A stretch of DNA of 64,000 nt from an uncultured Pelagimonas sp. (GCF_947498515.1 NZ_CANMKO010000006.1:247564-311563); one strand, 5' to 3'; positions 46,585 through 56,589 are shown, counted from the first letter of the stretch. Notes: generated by a model not told the origin, from the letters alone. Numbers and translations are program-made.

Positions 46585-49212
46585 TTATCGCTCGGTCAAT
46601 TTAAGCTCAATCCGGCGGTTTTGAGCGCGCGCCTCAGCCGAGTTTTCTGGATTGACTGGCTGAAACTCCCCAAACCCATTCGCTGCCAAGCGCTGTGGTG
46701 GGATGCCGTAGGAATCGATCAGAACACGCACAACAGACAAAGCGCGTGCTTGGCTGAGCTCCCAGTTGTCCGCAAAGGCCGCGCCCGGACGAACCTGAAC
46801 ATTATCTGTGTGACCATCGACTCGAATGACCCAATCAATCCCATCTGGAATATCGCTCGCGATGGCGCGCAGGACGTTGGCAACCTTGGAAATCTCCCGT
46901 TTGCCCAAGGCGGACAATTCGGTTTCACCTGGCGGAAAGAGAACCTCGGACGAAAACACAAACCTATCGCCTTCGATCCGAACCCCTTCGCGGGCACCAA
47001 CAACATCGCGCAAACGGCCAAAGAATTCAGAGCGATAGCGTTCAAGGTCCTTCTTTTCCTCCTCAAGACGTTTGCGCTCCGCTTCTTCCAACTTGCGACG
47101 TTTGCGTTCCTCTGCCGCTAATCGCGCCACCGCCGCATTTAGATCGGACCCGAGATTTTGCAATTGTACCTGCGCCTCGATATCGCGAACTTTGGCGTCA
47201 TCCAAAAGCGCCTGAAGCTCGCCCAACTGCTGGCGCAATGCCGCAACCTGTTGGTTCAGAAGCTCTGCTTGCTTCTCAGCGACACTCGCTCGTTCCTGAT
47301 TTTGAGCCAATTCTGTACGCGCTTGCGACAACAAAGCCTGCTTTTGTTCGGCTTCCGACAATTGCGTATCTAGCTCGGCTTCGGCCGCCTTTTGGGCTGC
47401 CAAGGCGGCAATCAGCTTGGCACGCACATCTTCGGCGGACCCCTGTGCCTCAAGCCGCGCGGCCAAAGCCGCAGCGAGACGTTCTTCCAAAGACCGGCTA
47501 TCGTCCTCTTGCTCCAAGGCTCGGGCCTCGGCAACGGCCAAAGCTTGGCGCAGGTCAGAGATCACAGCATCCCGGTCGGTGTCGCGTGCCGCCGCAGCCG
47601 CCAACTCCGCCTCAAGGCGATCGGCACGGTTTCTCGCGCCAATCAATTCCACCTGATCCGCGGCCTTCGCGCTCAATGACCCCAATTGCGCCGTAAGCTC
47701 CTCGTTTTCATTTGCAAGCGCATCAATTCGAAGCTGGCGTTCACCAGAGCGTTTTTCAGATGCTTCAAGTTGCACCTGCAACTCTGCCGCTTGGCCCTGC
47801 AAATCTGCCAGTCGTTCATCGCCCAAATCACCCCGTTCCCGTGCGGCCCCAAGCCGGGCCGCAAGGTCTGCTGATTGGGCCTCCAAGTCCTCTAAACCGG
47901 TCTGGGCAGCGGCCAATTGTGCCTGTGCATCCGCTGCGGCGGCTTCCAGCGCGCTCCGTTCGCTTTGCACATTCGCAAGTGCCGCTGCGGCATCCTCGCT
48001 TTGTTGTGTTGCTAGGGCCAACGACGTGCTCAACTCGCTATTTGTGTCTCGCAAAGCACTCAACTCGCCCCTAAGACTGTCGGCTTCGGCCAGCCCCGCC
48101 AACGCAGCGGCCAGTTTAGCCGACAAATCTGACAGGCGCGTATCAGTGGCATCTGCCGACTGCTGCGCTTTGGCCAATGCACCTTCGGCATCACTACGGG
48201 CCTTTTCCTCATCACTCAAAGCCGCTTCGGCCTGTTGCCGCGCGGCTCGTTCTGCGGCCAGCTCCTCTTGCAGAGCGGTCAATCGTTTGCCCGCATCGGC
48301 CCCTTGATCGCGGACCTCGCCAAGGGCGGTTTCAAGACGGGTCAGCTCCGCGTTTGCACTGTCCAGCTGAGCTTGCAATGTTTGAGCTTCGCTTTGCCCA
48401 GCAATCAACGCCGCTGCAAGTTGTGCATTCAACTCTGCTTCGGCTTGGCGTGCCGCCGCCAAAAGCGTCAATGTGTCCTCTGCCTTTTGACGCTCATCTT
48501 CCAACGCCAAGGTCATAGCAGTCAGCTCAGCATCCGCGTCTTCAAGCCGTTTGCGCAACAATTCTGCGGCCTGCGCCTCGGCCAGCTTTTGGGCCTCTTC
48601 TTCGCTCAGCGCCTCCTGCGCTTCACTCAACTCGCCAGTCAAGGCACCGATCTGCAATGCCTGCTCTGAACTTTTGGCCTGAAGATCGGCGAGCACGGCC
48701 TCCAACGCTTCGCGTTTAGCTGCAGCAAGCAAGGCTGCTTCGGCTTGGGCGTCAATCTCCCCGCGCGCTTTGCCCAACTCGGCCGACAAATCATCCCGTT
48801 CGGACAAGAGTGCGGCCACTTGTTCTTCGAAACTGGCAATGCGCGTCGTCGCCGCTTCGAGATCCGCGGCTTGGCGATCACGCGTTGCAGATAGCGATGC
48901 GATGATCTGTGCTTGTTCGGTTAACCGCGTTTCGTTGTCGTTCAGGGTCGCCTGAAGTTCACCCATTTCATTGGTCAACGCGGTGTTGCGCCGTTCTTGC
49001 AACCCCAACGCCTGCGCCAAGGCCGCGACTTCGGTTGAAAGCGAATCCAGTTCGGTTTCCTGCCCGGAAATCGTTTCCCGCAGGACAAACTGAACCGCCA
49101 TAAAGATAGATAAAACAAAGGTCAGGACCAATAAAAGCCCGGTCATCGCGTCCACAAAACCCGGCCAGATCGAGGCCTGTAACCGGGCACCGGTGCGACG
49201 GGACAGCGCCAT
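46585..49212 (-). CDS. MotB-like protein with giant periplasmic coiled coil and OmpA domain
   Basis: The 875-residue protein begins with a short basic cytoplasmic part and one membrane helix (about 18-45), 'WPGFVDAMTGLLLVLTFVL', with Asp21 where MotB-type ion channels carry their essential Asp. Residues about 50-725 are nearly all Ala/Glu/Leu/Gln/Arg and read as a long coiled coil. The C-terminal 140 residues are an OmpA-type peptidoglycan-binding domain with 'FSSEVLFPPGETELS', 'VDGHTDNVQV' and 'GFGEFQPVNPENSAEARAQNRRIEL' pieces. It pairs with the ExbB/MotA-like gene 3 bases upstream, whose last codons carry its ribosome site. Its physiological role is unknown. Confidence 0.9.
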   Translation of the reverse strand: MALSRRTGARLQASIWPGFVDAMTGLLLVLTFVLSIFMAVQFVLRETISGQETELDSLSTEVAALAQALGLQERRNTALTNEMGELQATLNDNETRLTEQAQIIASLSATRDRQAADLEAATTRIASFEEQVAALLSERDDLSAELGKARGEIDAQAEAALLAAAKREALEAVLADLQAKSSEQALQIGALTGELSEAQEALSEEEAQKLAEAQAAELLRKRLEDADAELTAMTLALEDERQKAEDTLTLLAAARQAEAELNAQLAAALIAGQSEAQTLQAQLDSANAELTRLETALGEVRDQGADAGKRLTALQEELAAERAARQQAEAALSDEEKARSDAEGALAKAQQSADATDTRLSDLSAKLAAALAGLAEADSLRGELSALRDTNSELSTSLALATQQSEDAAAALANVQSERSALEAAAADAQAQLAAAQTGLEDLEAQSADLAARLGAARERGDLGDERLADLQGQAAELQVQLEASEKRSGERQLRIDALANENEELTAQLGSLSAKAADQVELIGARNRADRLEAELAAAAARDTDRDAVISDLRQALAVAEARALEQEDDSRSLEERLAAALAARLEAQGSAEDVRAKLIAALAAQKAAEAELDTQLSEAEQKQALLSQARTELAQNQERASVAEKQAELLNQQVAALRQQLGELQALLDDAKVRDIEAQVQLQNLGSDLNAAVARLAAEERKRRKLEEAERKRLEEEKKDLERYRSEFFGRLRDVVGAREGVRIEGDRFVFSSEVLFPPGETELSALGKREISKVANVLRAIASDIPDGIDWVIRVDGHTDNVQVRPGAAFADNWELSQARALSVVRVLIDSYGIPPQRLAANGFGEFQPVNPENSAEARAQNRRIELKLTER

Positions 49213-49215
49213 GGC

Positions 49216-50388
49216 TTAGTCCTCGCCCAAACGGCTACGTGGGGTTTGCGCCAATTTACGGCCAAGTGCCGCCAAATCGGTGCGCAATTCGGCCATGCTT
49301 TCCTGACGACCGGCGGCAATCTCTTCGAGGATGCGCAGCATTTGCACGTCAATCGAACGGAGCCTCATTCGGCTTTCGGCATCCAAGCCTTCGCTGCTTT
49401 CTTTCTCTCGGATCGCTTCGGCCAAAAGCTCTTGGCCTTCGGCGATGCGCGCCATCGAATTTGCGGTGGGCGCAGTGGCTTCGATGCGTTCGGTCAAACG
49501 TTCAAGCGAATCCGCAAGCTGGGCTAGACGGTTATCAACATCCGCCCGCCCCTGTTCCGAGCGCGCGAAAAGCAACTGCAAACGTTCCATTTGCTCGGCC
49601 ATTTGGTCCAAAACCAAACCGGCGGCCCCAAGATCAGGCCCGTCGCCTTCACCCGAGGAAAAGCCGATTTTGGTGATCGAGCTAAGCCATTCTTCTAGCT
49701 CACGATAAAACCGGTTTTGGCCATGACCTGCAAAGAGTTCCAACAAACCAACTATCAAAGAACAGGCCAAGCCCAACAAAGACGAGGCAAAAGCAACGCC
49801 CATGCCGCCCAATTGGCTTTCAAGACCTGTCATCAAGCGATTGAAAACCGCAACGCCTTCTTCGCCCTCTTGCGGGGCAAGGCCGCGGATTGTGTCGACC
49901 AAAGCCGGAACCGTGGTTGCCAGACCGTAGAATGTGCCGAGCAGGCCCAAAAAGATCAGTAAAGACACGATATAGCGGGTGATTTCACGGGCTTCGTCGA
50001 TCCGGGTGGCAACAGAATCCAAAATCGACCGGGTCGAGGTGGTATTGATTTGCATCCGGCGGTCATGCCGCCCGAGCAACGTCGCCAAAGGGGCAAGAAG
50101 TTGCGGCGCTTTGGCCCGCATGCCTTGATCGCCTGGTCGGGCGAAGTTCAAAATCCAACGCACAGAGGTGATCAGTTGCGCGACTTGCCAAAAACAAGCC
50201 AACACCCCGATCACAAAGACAAAAAGGATAAACCCGTTCAGGTATGGGTTGGCCTCGAATACCGGCAAAACCCGCGGCAGCGCCAAAACGGCACCGGCGA
50301 CAGACAGCCCCAAAACCGACAGCATCAAAAAGACCTGACGGACGGGTTGAGAGAAATGCGGCTCGGCCTCGAGGTCCGGCTGGTCCAT
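49216..50388 (-). CDS. MotA/TolQ/ExbB-type proton channel protein
   Basis: The 390-residue membrane protein has four helices: about 20-40, 49-73, 142-166 and 198-224. The last two match the proton-channel family ('LGLLGTFYGLATTVPAL' and 'GGMGVAFASSLLGLACSLIVG'). A cytoplasmic loop of about 70 residues lies between helices 2 and 3, and the last 160 residues form a charged coiled-coil tail. It starts at ATG 50388 with an AGGTG site. Together with the following gene it should form a proton-driven stator-like complex, but it is separate from flagellar, Tol or TonB clusters. Confidence 0.9.
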   Translation of the reverse strand: MDQPDLEAEPHFSQPVRQVFLMLSVLGLSVAGAVLALPRVLPVFEANPYLNGFILFVFVIGVLACFWQVAQLITSVRWILNFARPGDQGMRAKAPQLLAPLATLLGRHDRRMQINTTSTRSILDSVATRIDEAREITRYIVSLLIFLGLLGTFYGLATTVPALVDTIRGLAPQEGEEGVAVFNRLMTGLESQLGGMGVAFASSLLGLACSLIVGLLELFAGHGQNRFYRELEEWLSSITKIGFSSGEGDGPDLGAAGLVLDQMAEQMERLQLLFARSEQGRADVDNRLAQLADSLERLTERIEATAPTANSMARIAEGQELLAEAIREKESSEGLDAESRMRLRSIDVQMLRILEEIAAGRQESMAELRTDLAALGRKLAQTPRSRLGED

Positions 50389-50453
50389 CGGACACCTGAC
50401 ACGTTGTTCTGTTTGAGCAGAGCCTAAGCGTTTAGTTCCATTTCGCCAAGCAC

Positions 50454-50984
50454 TTATACACGCAAAGCTTTGACCCGATCAGACAGCCAGTGCAAATCCG
50501 CATCGGGAACACCCAATTCGTCCAAATGGGCAGCAGTATTGTACAGATAGTCACAGTTTGGACCGCGCCCGCCATGAGCATGGGCGATAATCTGGGCCTG
50601 TTCTTCCAGCGAAAGCGCGCCGGTATATTGAACATGGTCCGGGTCGATCACATAAGACACCGCTTCAACCTGACGCCCGTCGCCCAATTGCACATGCAAC
50701 ATGCGTTCCAAATAGGCGGCGGACACCAGCTCGCGTTCGCGTAGATACTCCAGAGCGCTTTCCTCGGTACCCGGCGCGGCGCGCAGGGCCAAGCCATCGC
50801 ATTCGGCGGTGTCATGTTCGTCTAGCGCCAAAACCAACCCGGGTTTTTCTTCGCTACCGCGATGGTGGATCGAATACATGCAAAAGCTACGCGCATATCC
50901 CTGCAACCGGGCCGGTTGGCTTTCCACCACCTCAAACCCAGGGTTCCACAAAAGCGACGCGTATCCAAATACCCAAAGTGTCAT
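50454..50984 (-). CDS. Glutathione-specific gamma-glutamylcyclotransferase (ChaC-like)
   Basis: The 176-residue protein has the cyclotransferase signature near the N-terminus, 'WVFGYASLLWNPGF' (family consensus VFGYGSL), and the catalytic Glu region 'EYLRERELVSAAY' (about 78-90). ChaC enzymes break glutathione to 5-oxoproline and Cys-Gly. The start ATG has an AAGGA site 6 bases upstream. It is divergent from the DUF2125 gene. The Gly-to-Ala change in the signature is conservative. Confidence 0.9.
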   Translation of the reverse strand: MTLWVFGYASLLWNPGFEVVESQPARLQGYARSFCMYSIHHRGSEEKPGLVLALDEHDTAECDGLALRAAPGTEESALEYLRERELVSAAYLERMLHVQLGDGRQVEAVSYVIDPDHVQYTGALSLEEQAQIIAHAHGGRGPNCDYLYNTAAHLDELGVPDADLHWLSDRVKALRV

Positions 50985-51048
50985 GGTCTGGTCCTTATTC
51001 GTTCCGGGCTGTAAACACCATCAAGCAGGATAGGAAAAGGGGCCAGCA

Positions 51049-52008
51049 ATGAAACGGCTTATCATGATCGTGGTTTTGGCTGCCTTTGGGTGGGCCGGAT
51101 GGTGGTTCTTTCAGGCGCATACCCTGCGCGGGCAAGTCGAAACATGGTTCGAGGAGCGCCGTCAGGATGGCTGGGTCGCGACCTATGTCGACTTTTCGAT
51201 CGGCGGTTTCCCCAATCGCTTGGACATGACATTTGAAGATCTGTCCCTTGCCAATCCCGATACCAACATCCTCTGGGAAGCGCCGTTTTTTCAAATCCTG
51301 TCCCTAAGCTACAAACCCGATCACCGCATCCTGATCTTTCCGGATTTGCAGACCATCACAACGGCAACCGGCGTTCACGAAGTCACCAGCGAAGGTTTCC
51401 GCGCCAGTGTCGTATTTGCCGATGGGGATCGCATTGATCGCGTCAATGCAGAAGCCACCGTTTTGAATTGGGGGGGAACGGCGCTCGCCGAAACGACCGC
51501 CGCCTTGCTCCGTCAGGACGACAAACAATACCAGTTTGCATTTGTTGCCAAGTCCATCGCACGCGCCGAAGGGCGGCTAACCCCCTTGGCCGAGGGTCGG
51601 GTCGACGATACACAAATCAACACTCGCATTACGTTTGACAAGGATTGGGCCATGTCGACGCTAAAAGGCGACCGCCCCCAACCCACCAAAATTAATGTGT
51701 CTTTGATGTCCTATCAGCTTGCCGCGTTGAACCTGAACTTGGCCGGAGACCTTGATGTCGATGGCCAAGGTCGCGCGTCGGGGGAACTCACCCTGCGGGC
51801 GGTGAATTGGCAGGATGCCTTGGAACAGGCCCGTGTTGGACAACAATTACCCGGAAGCGTGACTGAAAAACTGGTCCAAGGCTTGTCTGTCGTGGCCGGT
51901 CTTAAGGGGCGCTCCGACACGCTCGATTTGCCGCTAAGGTTAATTGACGGGCAGATGTCTCTTGGCTTGATCCCACTTGGGCCGGCACCACTATTGCAAG
52001 TGCCCTAA
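51049..52008 (+). CDS. DUF2125 family membrane-anchored protein
   Basis: The 319-residue protein has an N-terminal hydrophobic anchor (about 3-20) and an extended beta-rich periplasmic part. The 'GWWFFQAHTL', 'YVDFSIGGFPNRLDMTFEDLSL' and 'PDHRILIFP' segments (about 17-26, 50-71, 99-107) are the pattern I associate with DUF2125 of alphaproteobacteria. The family's function is unknown; similar extended beta proteins take part in envelope lipid transport, which is only an analogy. It is followed by an M20 peptidase gene after 51 bases. Confidence 0.85.
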   Translation: MKRLIMIVVLAAFGWAGWWFFQAHTLRGQVETWFEERRQDGWVATYVDFSIGGFPNRLDMTFEDLSLANPDTNILWEAPFFQILSLSYKPDHRILIFPDLQTITTATGVHEVTSEGFRASVVFADGDRIDRVNAEATVLNWGGTALAETTAALLRQDDKQYQFAFVAKSIARAEGRLTPLAEGRVDDTQINTRITFDKDWAMSTLKGDRPQPTKINVSLMSYQLAALNLNLAGDLDVDGQGRASGELTLRAVNWQDALEQARVGQQLPGSVTEKLVQGLSVVAGLKGRSDTLDLPLRLIDGQMSLGLIPLGPAPLLQVP

Positions 52009-52059
52009 CCTCTTGCACAAAACACGCATTGGGTGAACACTCCGCACACGGAGGCACCC

Positions 52060-53337
52060 ATGGACGATGGTATTTTCAAACGGATCAACAACAAGCGCGA
52101 TGATTTGATCGCCCTGACTCAGGATTTGATCCGCATTCCGACGCTCAACCCGCCGGGTGAAAACTACCGCGACATCTGTGAATATCTAGCCAAACGCCTT
52201 GAATCACGTGGGTTTAGCTGCTCGCTTATCCGCGCCCATGGGGCCCCTGGCGATAGTGATCGCTATCCGCGCTGGAACATCATCGCCCGCCGCGAAGGGC
52301 GGAAAACCGGCGAATGCGTGCACTTTAACTCCCACACCGACGTGGTCGAGGTTGGTCATGGCTGGACCCGCGACCCGTTTGGTGCCGCACTCGAGGGCGA
52401 TCTGATTTATGGGCGCGGGGCCTGTGACATGAAAGGCGGCTTGGCATCATCCATCATCGCCGCCGAAGCTTTCATAGAAGAACATCCAGATTACGCCGGA
52501 GCCATAGAAATCAGCGGCACCGCCGATGAGGAATCTGGCGGCTATGGTGGCGTCGCCTATCTCGCAGAACAGGGTTTCTTTGATCCGGCGCGCGTGCAGC
52601 ACGTGATTATCCCTGAACCCTTGGGTCATGATCGGATTTGCCTTGGGCATCGCGGCGGATGGTGGGCCGAAATTGAGACCAAGGGGGAAATTGCCCATGG
52701 CTGTATGCCTTTCCTTGGTGATTGCGCCGTCCGTCATATGGGCGCGGTACTTGATGCCTTTGAAGACAAGCTTTTCCCAGCGATGGCGACCCGGCACACC
52801 GATATGCCAGTTATTCCCGATGGTGCGCGTCAATCGACGATGAACATCAATTCGATCCATGGCGGTCAACCCGAACAACCCGCCGACTACACTGGCCTTC
52901 CGGCGCATTGTGTGCCCGATAGCTGTCGAATTGTCATAGATCGGCGGTTTTTGATCGAAGAAGGGTTGGAGGCAACACAAACCGAGGTCATTGACCTGCT
53001 CGAAGAGCTGAAATCGACCCGCCCCGGTTTTGACTATGACCTGCGCGAAATCAACCGTGTGATCCCGTCCATGACGGCCAAAGACGCTCCGGTTGTGACA
53101 ACGGTACATGAGGCGATCCGCGACGTGCTGGGGCAAGAACCGGATTATGTCGCCTCACCGGGGAGCTATGACCAAAAGCACATTGATCGGATCGGCAAGC
53201 TCAAGAATTGCATCGCCTATGGCCCCGGCGATCTCGAGATGGCCCATAAACCTGACGAATTCATTGCCGTAAAAGACATGCTCGACAGCACACGGGTCAT
53301 GGCCAGAAGCCTGCAAAAACTCTTGCTCACCCCTTGA
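52060..53337 (+). CDS. M20 family deacylase (ArgE/DapE-like)
   Basis: The 425-residue metallohydrolase has the M20 metal sites: 'FNSHTDVVEVG' (His, about 92-102), 'YGRGACDMKGG' (Asp, about 122-132), 'GTADEESGGYGG' (Glu-Glu, about 159-170) and a C-terminal His in 'GSYDQKHIDRIG' region. It is related to acetylornithine deacetylase/succinyl-diaminopimelate desuccinylase, but the exact substrate cannot be set. ATG 52060 has a GGAGG site 5 bases upstream; an in-frame GTG lies 27 bases earlier. A hairpin shared with panC follows the stop. Confidence 0.9.
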   Translation: MDDGIFKRINNKRDDLIALTQDLIRIPTLNPPGENYRDICEYLAKRLESRGFSCSLIRAHGAPGDSDRYPRWNIIARREGRKTGECVHFNSHTDVVEVGHGWTRDPFGAALEGDLIYGRGACDMKGGLASSIIAAEAFIEEHPDYAGAIEISGTADEESGGYGGVAYLAEQGFFDPARVQHVIIPEPLGHDRICLGHRGGWWAEIETKGEIAHGCMPFLGDCAVRHMGAVLDAFEDKLFPAMATRHTDMPVIPDGARQSTMNINSIHGGQPEQPADYTGLPAHCVPDSCRIVIDRRFLIEEGLEATQTEVIDLLEELKSTRPGFDYDLREINRVIPSMTAKDAPVVTTVHEAIRDVLGQEPDYVASPGSYDQKHIDRIGKLKNCIAYGPGDLEMAHKPDEFIAVKDMLDSTRVMARSLQKLLLTP

Positions 53338-53364
53338 ACACTCCGTTTGAACGATCGGTCTGCG

Positions 53365-53416
53365 GGATGGCGGGTGGGGCGTCTTTCAGCTTGCTGAAAC
53401 AGCGTCCCCGCCATCC
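53365..53416. terminator. Hairpin between convergent M20 gene and panC
   Basis: Arms GGATGGCGGG (53365-53374) and CCCGCCATCC (53407-53416) pair over 10 bp. Inside the loop is a second perfect hairpin TTTCAGC-TT-GCTGAAA (53384-53399). The structure fills the gap between two convergent genes and ends 3 bases before the panC stop, so it can terminate both transcripts. Confidence 0.75.
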
Positions 53417-53418
53417 GA

Positions 53419-54261
53419 TTAAACGGCGATATTGTCGATCAAACGCACCCCGGCCAACCACGCAGCCGCCAGCAATCGCGCCGGGCGTTCGGGTTTGTCC
53501 AGCGTCGAAAGATCATCGCAGGCACGCAGATCCAGATATTCAACCTCGGTGAACCCGGCTGCCAAAATCCGCTTGCGCGCCTCTATTCGCAATTCCGAAG
53601 CTGACCCTCCGGCCCGCAACCCTTCGGCCATGGCCTCCATCGCGTCTCCCAAGGCGGGGGCCTTGATCCGCGCTCTGTCCGAGAGCAACAAATTTCGCGA
53701 CGACATCGCCAAACCATCCTCTTCACGAATGGTCGGGCACCCGACAACCTCGGTCATCAAATCGAGATCAGCCGCCAGCCGCGTCACCACCTGCAATTGC
53801 TGAAAATCTTTTTCGCCAAAAAACGCCTGATCCGCCCGCGTTTGGGTGAACAACTTGGTCACAACCGTCGCTACCCCATCAAAGTGACCGGGCCGATGCG
53901 CGCCACATAATACATCCGTCAAGCCAGACACCGACACATTGGTCGCAAAACCATCCGGATAGATTTCCTCGGGGTTTGGTACATAAACCATATCCACCCG
54001 ATGATGAGACAGCTTCTTGGCATCATCCTCTTCTGTGCGCGGATAGTTTTCCAAATCTTCGGGATTGTTGAACTGCTTAGGGTTCACAAAAATCGTAACG
54101 ATAACCCGATCGCAGGCCTCTTCCGCGGCGCGCACCAAGCTCAGGTGCCCTTGATGCAACGCGCCCATTGTTGGCACAACGCCCACGCTCTCCCCGGCCG
54201 CTTTCCACTCTGCAACGCGGGATCGAAGGTCGGCTTTTGTACGAATAATCGGCGGGATCAT
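53419..54261 (-). CDS. panC: Pantothenate synthetase (pantoate-beta-alanine ligase)
   Basis: PanC joins pantoate and beta-alanine using ATP to make pantothenate. The 280-residue protein has '[16 protein letters not shown]' (about 29-44, the nucleotide HxGH motif), '[20 protein letters not shown]' pieces (about 57-76), '[13 protein letters not shown]' (about 148-160) and '[10 protein letters not shown]' (about 184). It overlaps panB by 4 bases in the usual panB-panC order. Confidence 0.96.
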   Translation of the reverse strand: MIPPIIRTKADLRSRVAEWKAAGESVGVVPTMGALHQGHLSLVRAAEEACDRVIVTIFVNPKQFNNPEDLENYPRTEEDDAKKLSHHRVDMVYVPNPEEIYPDGFATNVSVSGLTDVLCGAHRPGHFDGVATVVTKLFTQTRADQAFFGEKDFQQLQVVTRLAADLDLMTEVVGCPTIREEDGLAMSSRNLLLSDRARIKAPALGDAMEAMAEGLRAGGSASELRIEARKRILAAGFTEVEYLDLRACDDLSTLDKPERPARLLAAAWLAGVRLIDNIAV

Positions 54262-55103
54262 TTGCCTGTCTCGCTCTTCTTTTGCGGTGCTTCATCGGCA
54301 AAAAGATGCTCTTGGGCCGGGAACGTTCGGGCGCGCACGTCTGCTGCATATTCTGCAAAAGCGGCCTCGGCTTGCTCACCTAGATTGGCATAGCGTTTAA
54401 CGAACTTCGCCTTAAAGGCCGTGAACAACCCGATCATGTCATCCACCACCAAGATTTGCCCGTCACATCCCGCCGACGCGCCGATCCCGATTGTAGGGAT
54501 GTTGATCTCGGCCGTCACCTCATCCGCCAGAGTTGCCGGAACTTTTTCCAGGACAACCGCAAAGGCCCCTGCGTCGGCCACCGCCTTGCTATCCGCCATC
54601 AAGGCGTCGCCGGCATCGCCGCGCCCTTGAACTTTGTAGCCGCCAAGCGTGTTGATAGATTGTGGCGTCAGCCCAACATGCGCCATCACAGGAATGCCCC
54701 GCGCTACCAAAAACGCGATGGTGTCTGCCATGGCCACACCACCTTCAAGCTTCACGGCGGCGGCACCAGTCTCTGACATTATACGTGCCGCGTTGCGAAA
54801 GGCCTGTTTGGGGCTTTCCTCATAGGACCCAAACGGCATGTCGACGACCATCATGGCGTTGCGAAGCCCGCGGGCCACGGCTTGACCATGCAGGATCATC
54901 ATCTCCATGGTCACGCCCAAGGTCGACGGCAACCCGTGCAAAACCATCCCGACACTGTCCCCAACAAGGACAAAGTCACAATGGGCGTCCATCAGTTCGG
55001 CCATTTGCGTTGTATACGCTGTTAGGCTGACCAAAGGCTCACCGCCTTTGCGGGCCCGAATATCGTCGGGCATTGGGGCCCGTTTCTTTGCTGTCGCGCT
55101 CAT
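54258..55103 (-). CDS. panB: 3-methyl-2-oxobutanoate hydroxymethyltransferase
   Basis: PanB makes ketopantoate from 2-oxoisovalerate and methylene-tetrahydrofolate. The 281-residue protein has '[13 protein letters not shown]' (about 28-40), '[12 protein letters not shown]' (about 46-57), '[13 protein letters not shown]' (about 86-98), 'KLEGG' and '[22 protein letters not shown]' pieces (about 137-158). I chose ATG 55103 with GGAGG 9 bases upstream over an in-frame start at 55118. It is followed by panC with a 4-base overlap. Confidence 0.96.
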   Translation of the reverse strand: MSATAKKRAPMPDDIRARKGGEPLVSLTAYTTQMAELMDAHCDFVLVGDSVGMVLHGLPSTLGVTMEMMILHGQAVARGLRNAMMVVDMPFGSYEESPKQAFRNAARIMSETGAAAVKLEGGVAMADTIAFLVARGIPVMAHVGLTPQSINTLGGYKVQGRGDAGDALMADSKAVADAGAFAVVLEKVPATLADEVTAEINIPTIGIGASAGCDGQILVVDDMIGLFTAFKAKFVKRYANLGEQAEAAFAEYAADVRARTFPAQEHLFADEAPQKKSETGK

Positions 55104-55191
55104 ATCCGCGTCCTCCACGCAAGAATATTTCGCGGGGGTGTATCATTTGCTGCGCTGCAGAACCAGTGCGGATTTGTTTCGGCTCGTGACG

Positions 55192-56589
55192 TCAGCGCAA
55201 AGAGGTGATCGCATGTGATTGCGCATGGAAGGAAACCTCGGCTCTAGAGGCCGCTGCAAGTTGCCCGCCATCGGCACTCGCAAGGTCACAGGTCACCCCG
55301 TGTTCCATCACCTTGTAAATCCACACCTGCCCCTCAACAATTTGACCACAAATCAACGCCTCTTGACCGTTTTGCATGCGACCTGCGTTCAAAATCGTCA
55401 GGGATGACACGTCCTTTTGCTTTAGCTGAGTGGCCAGCAAATGGATGGCGTCGCCCGCTTGGAAACGCTTGGCCAGATCAATCGCGGACAGTATCTCATC
55501 CTGAGACACATGTGACAGTTGTCGGCCCACTTCATTCGGGCGATAGGCCTGTATGTCCTCCAAACTCGCGTCAAACTTGTTCTTGGGCAAATGGGCATTG
55601 TCATGTTGTACGCACTCATACAACGTAACCCCATGCCCTTCGATCGGCGTTGCATAGCAACTTCCGCTTAGGGTTGAGACCATGAACGCCATCATCTTGT
55701 CACCCTCGATTGGCTTGTAAGTGCCACTGCCGATCTGAACCAAAAAATCTAGCGGAGATATGCGGCCACAACACATCGCAGTGCCAACGCGCAACGGGTC
55801 GGTCAATTGTCCCGTTACACTGGCGCATGTTATAATTGCTTTGCGATGCGGTAACATGGCGTTGGCATCGATAACGTTCTGCATCTCTTGGCCCAACGCG
55901 TCATCCGCAACAACTTTTAGGTCGGGATGCATGGCTAACCATTCCGCGATTTTTGGGCGCAATGGTGATTTGGTATTGAGCAAATAGAAGGGCTTGTCGA
56001 GCTTGGCCAGTGCCGGATCAATACCGCCTTCAAACCCGGTTTGCTCTTTGGCAAGCTCTGGGTTTTCTAGCACCCATTTTCGCCCCGCATGCGCCAAAAG
56101 CATGTAATCCTTTGCGTGCATAGCCTTCAAAGCCGCGCTTACATCACCCCAAGTTTCCTCAATTAGAACACCGGAGTTTCCGACAAACTGCGCGTGGCCG
56201 CCATTCAAGACCTGTGCGAGATAATAGTCGCAGTTAAAAGCCTGACGCGCGACCGCATGGATTTCTTTTCGCTTATAAAGCCCCTGATTCGACAAGGTAT
56301 TCACATAATCAACAACGGCGTTGACCAACGGGTTCGAATCCTCGGGCCACGCATCAAAGGCGGACTTGGGAACGATGATGTCAGAGGTCGTTTCAACGGG
56401 GACATCAACCGGAGGCGTCGCGTCCCTGTGTTCGCCTTTACTCCAGGGTCCGTCCGCCACGGGTGGCACGTCGTCCATTGTTGGCTCATTTACACCCGCT
56501 GAAAAGGGTCGTCCAACACCAGCGCGACGGTTTTCAAAAGCATCGCTTGCGGCGTCTCGACTGAATGCACGTTTGATCAATTCCAACAT
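55192..56589 (-). CDS. Hypothetical protein with DUF4375 (DMP19)-like segment
   Basis: The 465-residue soluble protein has a variable acidic N-terminal region (1-85) and, at about 88-150, 'NAVVDYVNTLSNQGLYKRKE' followed by 'LAQVLNGGHAQFVGNSG', which resembles the DUF4375/DMP19 core 'NGGxxQF..N'. The remaining 300 residues are not recognised. Start ATG 56589 has a GGAG site 7 bases upstream; the frame is open 60 codons earlier across the divergent promoter region. Codon use is less biased and the DNA less G+C-rich than its neighbours, which could mean acquisition. It is divergent from the peptide-binding protein gene. Confidence 0.8.
   Translation of the reverse strand: MLELIKRAFSRDAASDAFENRRAGVGRPFSAGVNEPTMDDVPPVADGPWSKGEHRDATPPVDVPVETTSDIIVPKSAFDAWPEDSNPLVNAVVDYVNTLSNQGLYKRKEIHAVARQAFNCDYYLAQVLNGGHAQFVGNSGVLIEETWGDVSAALKAMHAKDYMLLAHAGRKWVLENPELAKEQTGFEGGIDPALAKLDKPFYLLNTKSPLRPKIAEWLAMHPDLKVVADDALGQEMQNVIDANAMLPHRKAIITCASVTGQLTDPLRVGTAMCCGRISPLDFLVQIGSGTYKPIEGDKMMAFMVSTLSGSCYATPIEGHGVTLYECVQHDNAHLPKNKFDASLEDIQAYRPNEVGRQLSHVSQDEILSAIDLAKRFQAGDAIHLLATQLKQKDVSSLTILNAGRMQNGQEALICGQIVEGQVWIYKVMEHGVTCDLASADGGQLAAASRAEVSFHAQSHAITSLR

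Noticed and set aside
46585..50388. Zorya-type defence system (ZorA/ZorB)
   Set aside because: The channel pair is MotAB-like, but the long coil lies in the periplasmic partner rather than in the ZorA-like tail, and no ZorC, ZorD or ZorE gene is adjacent; the neighbours are an M23 peptidase and ChaC.
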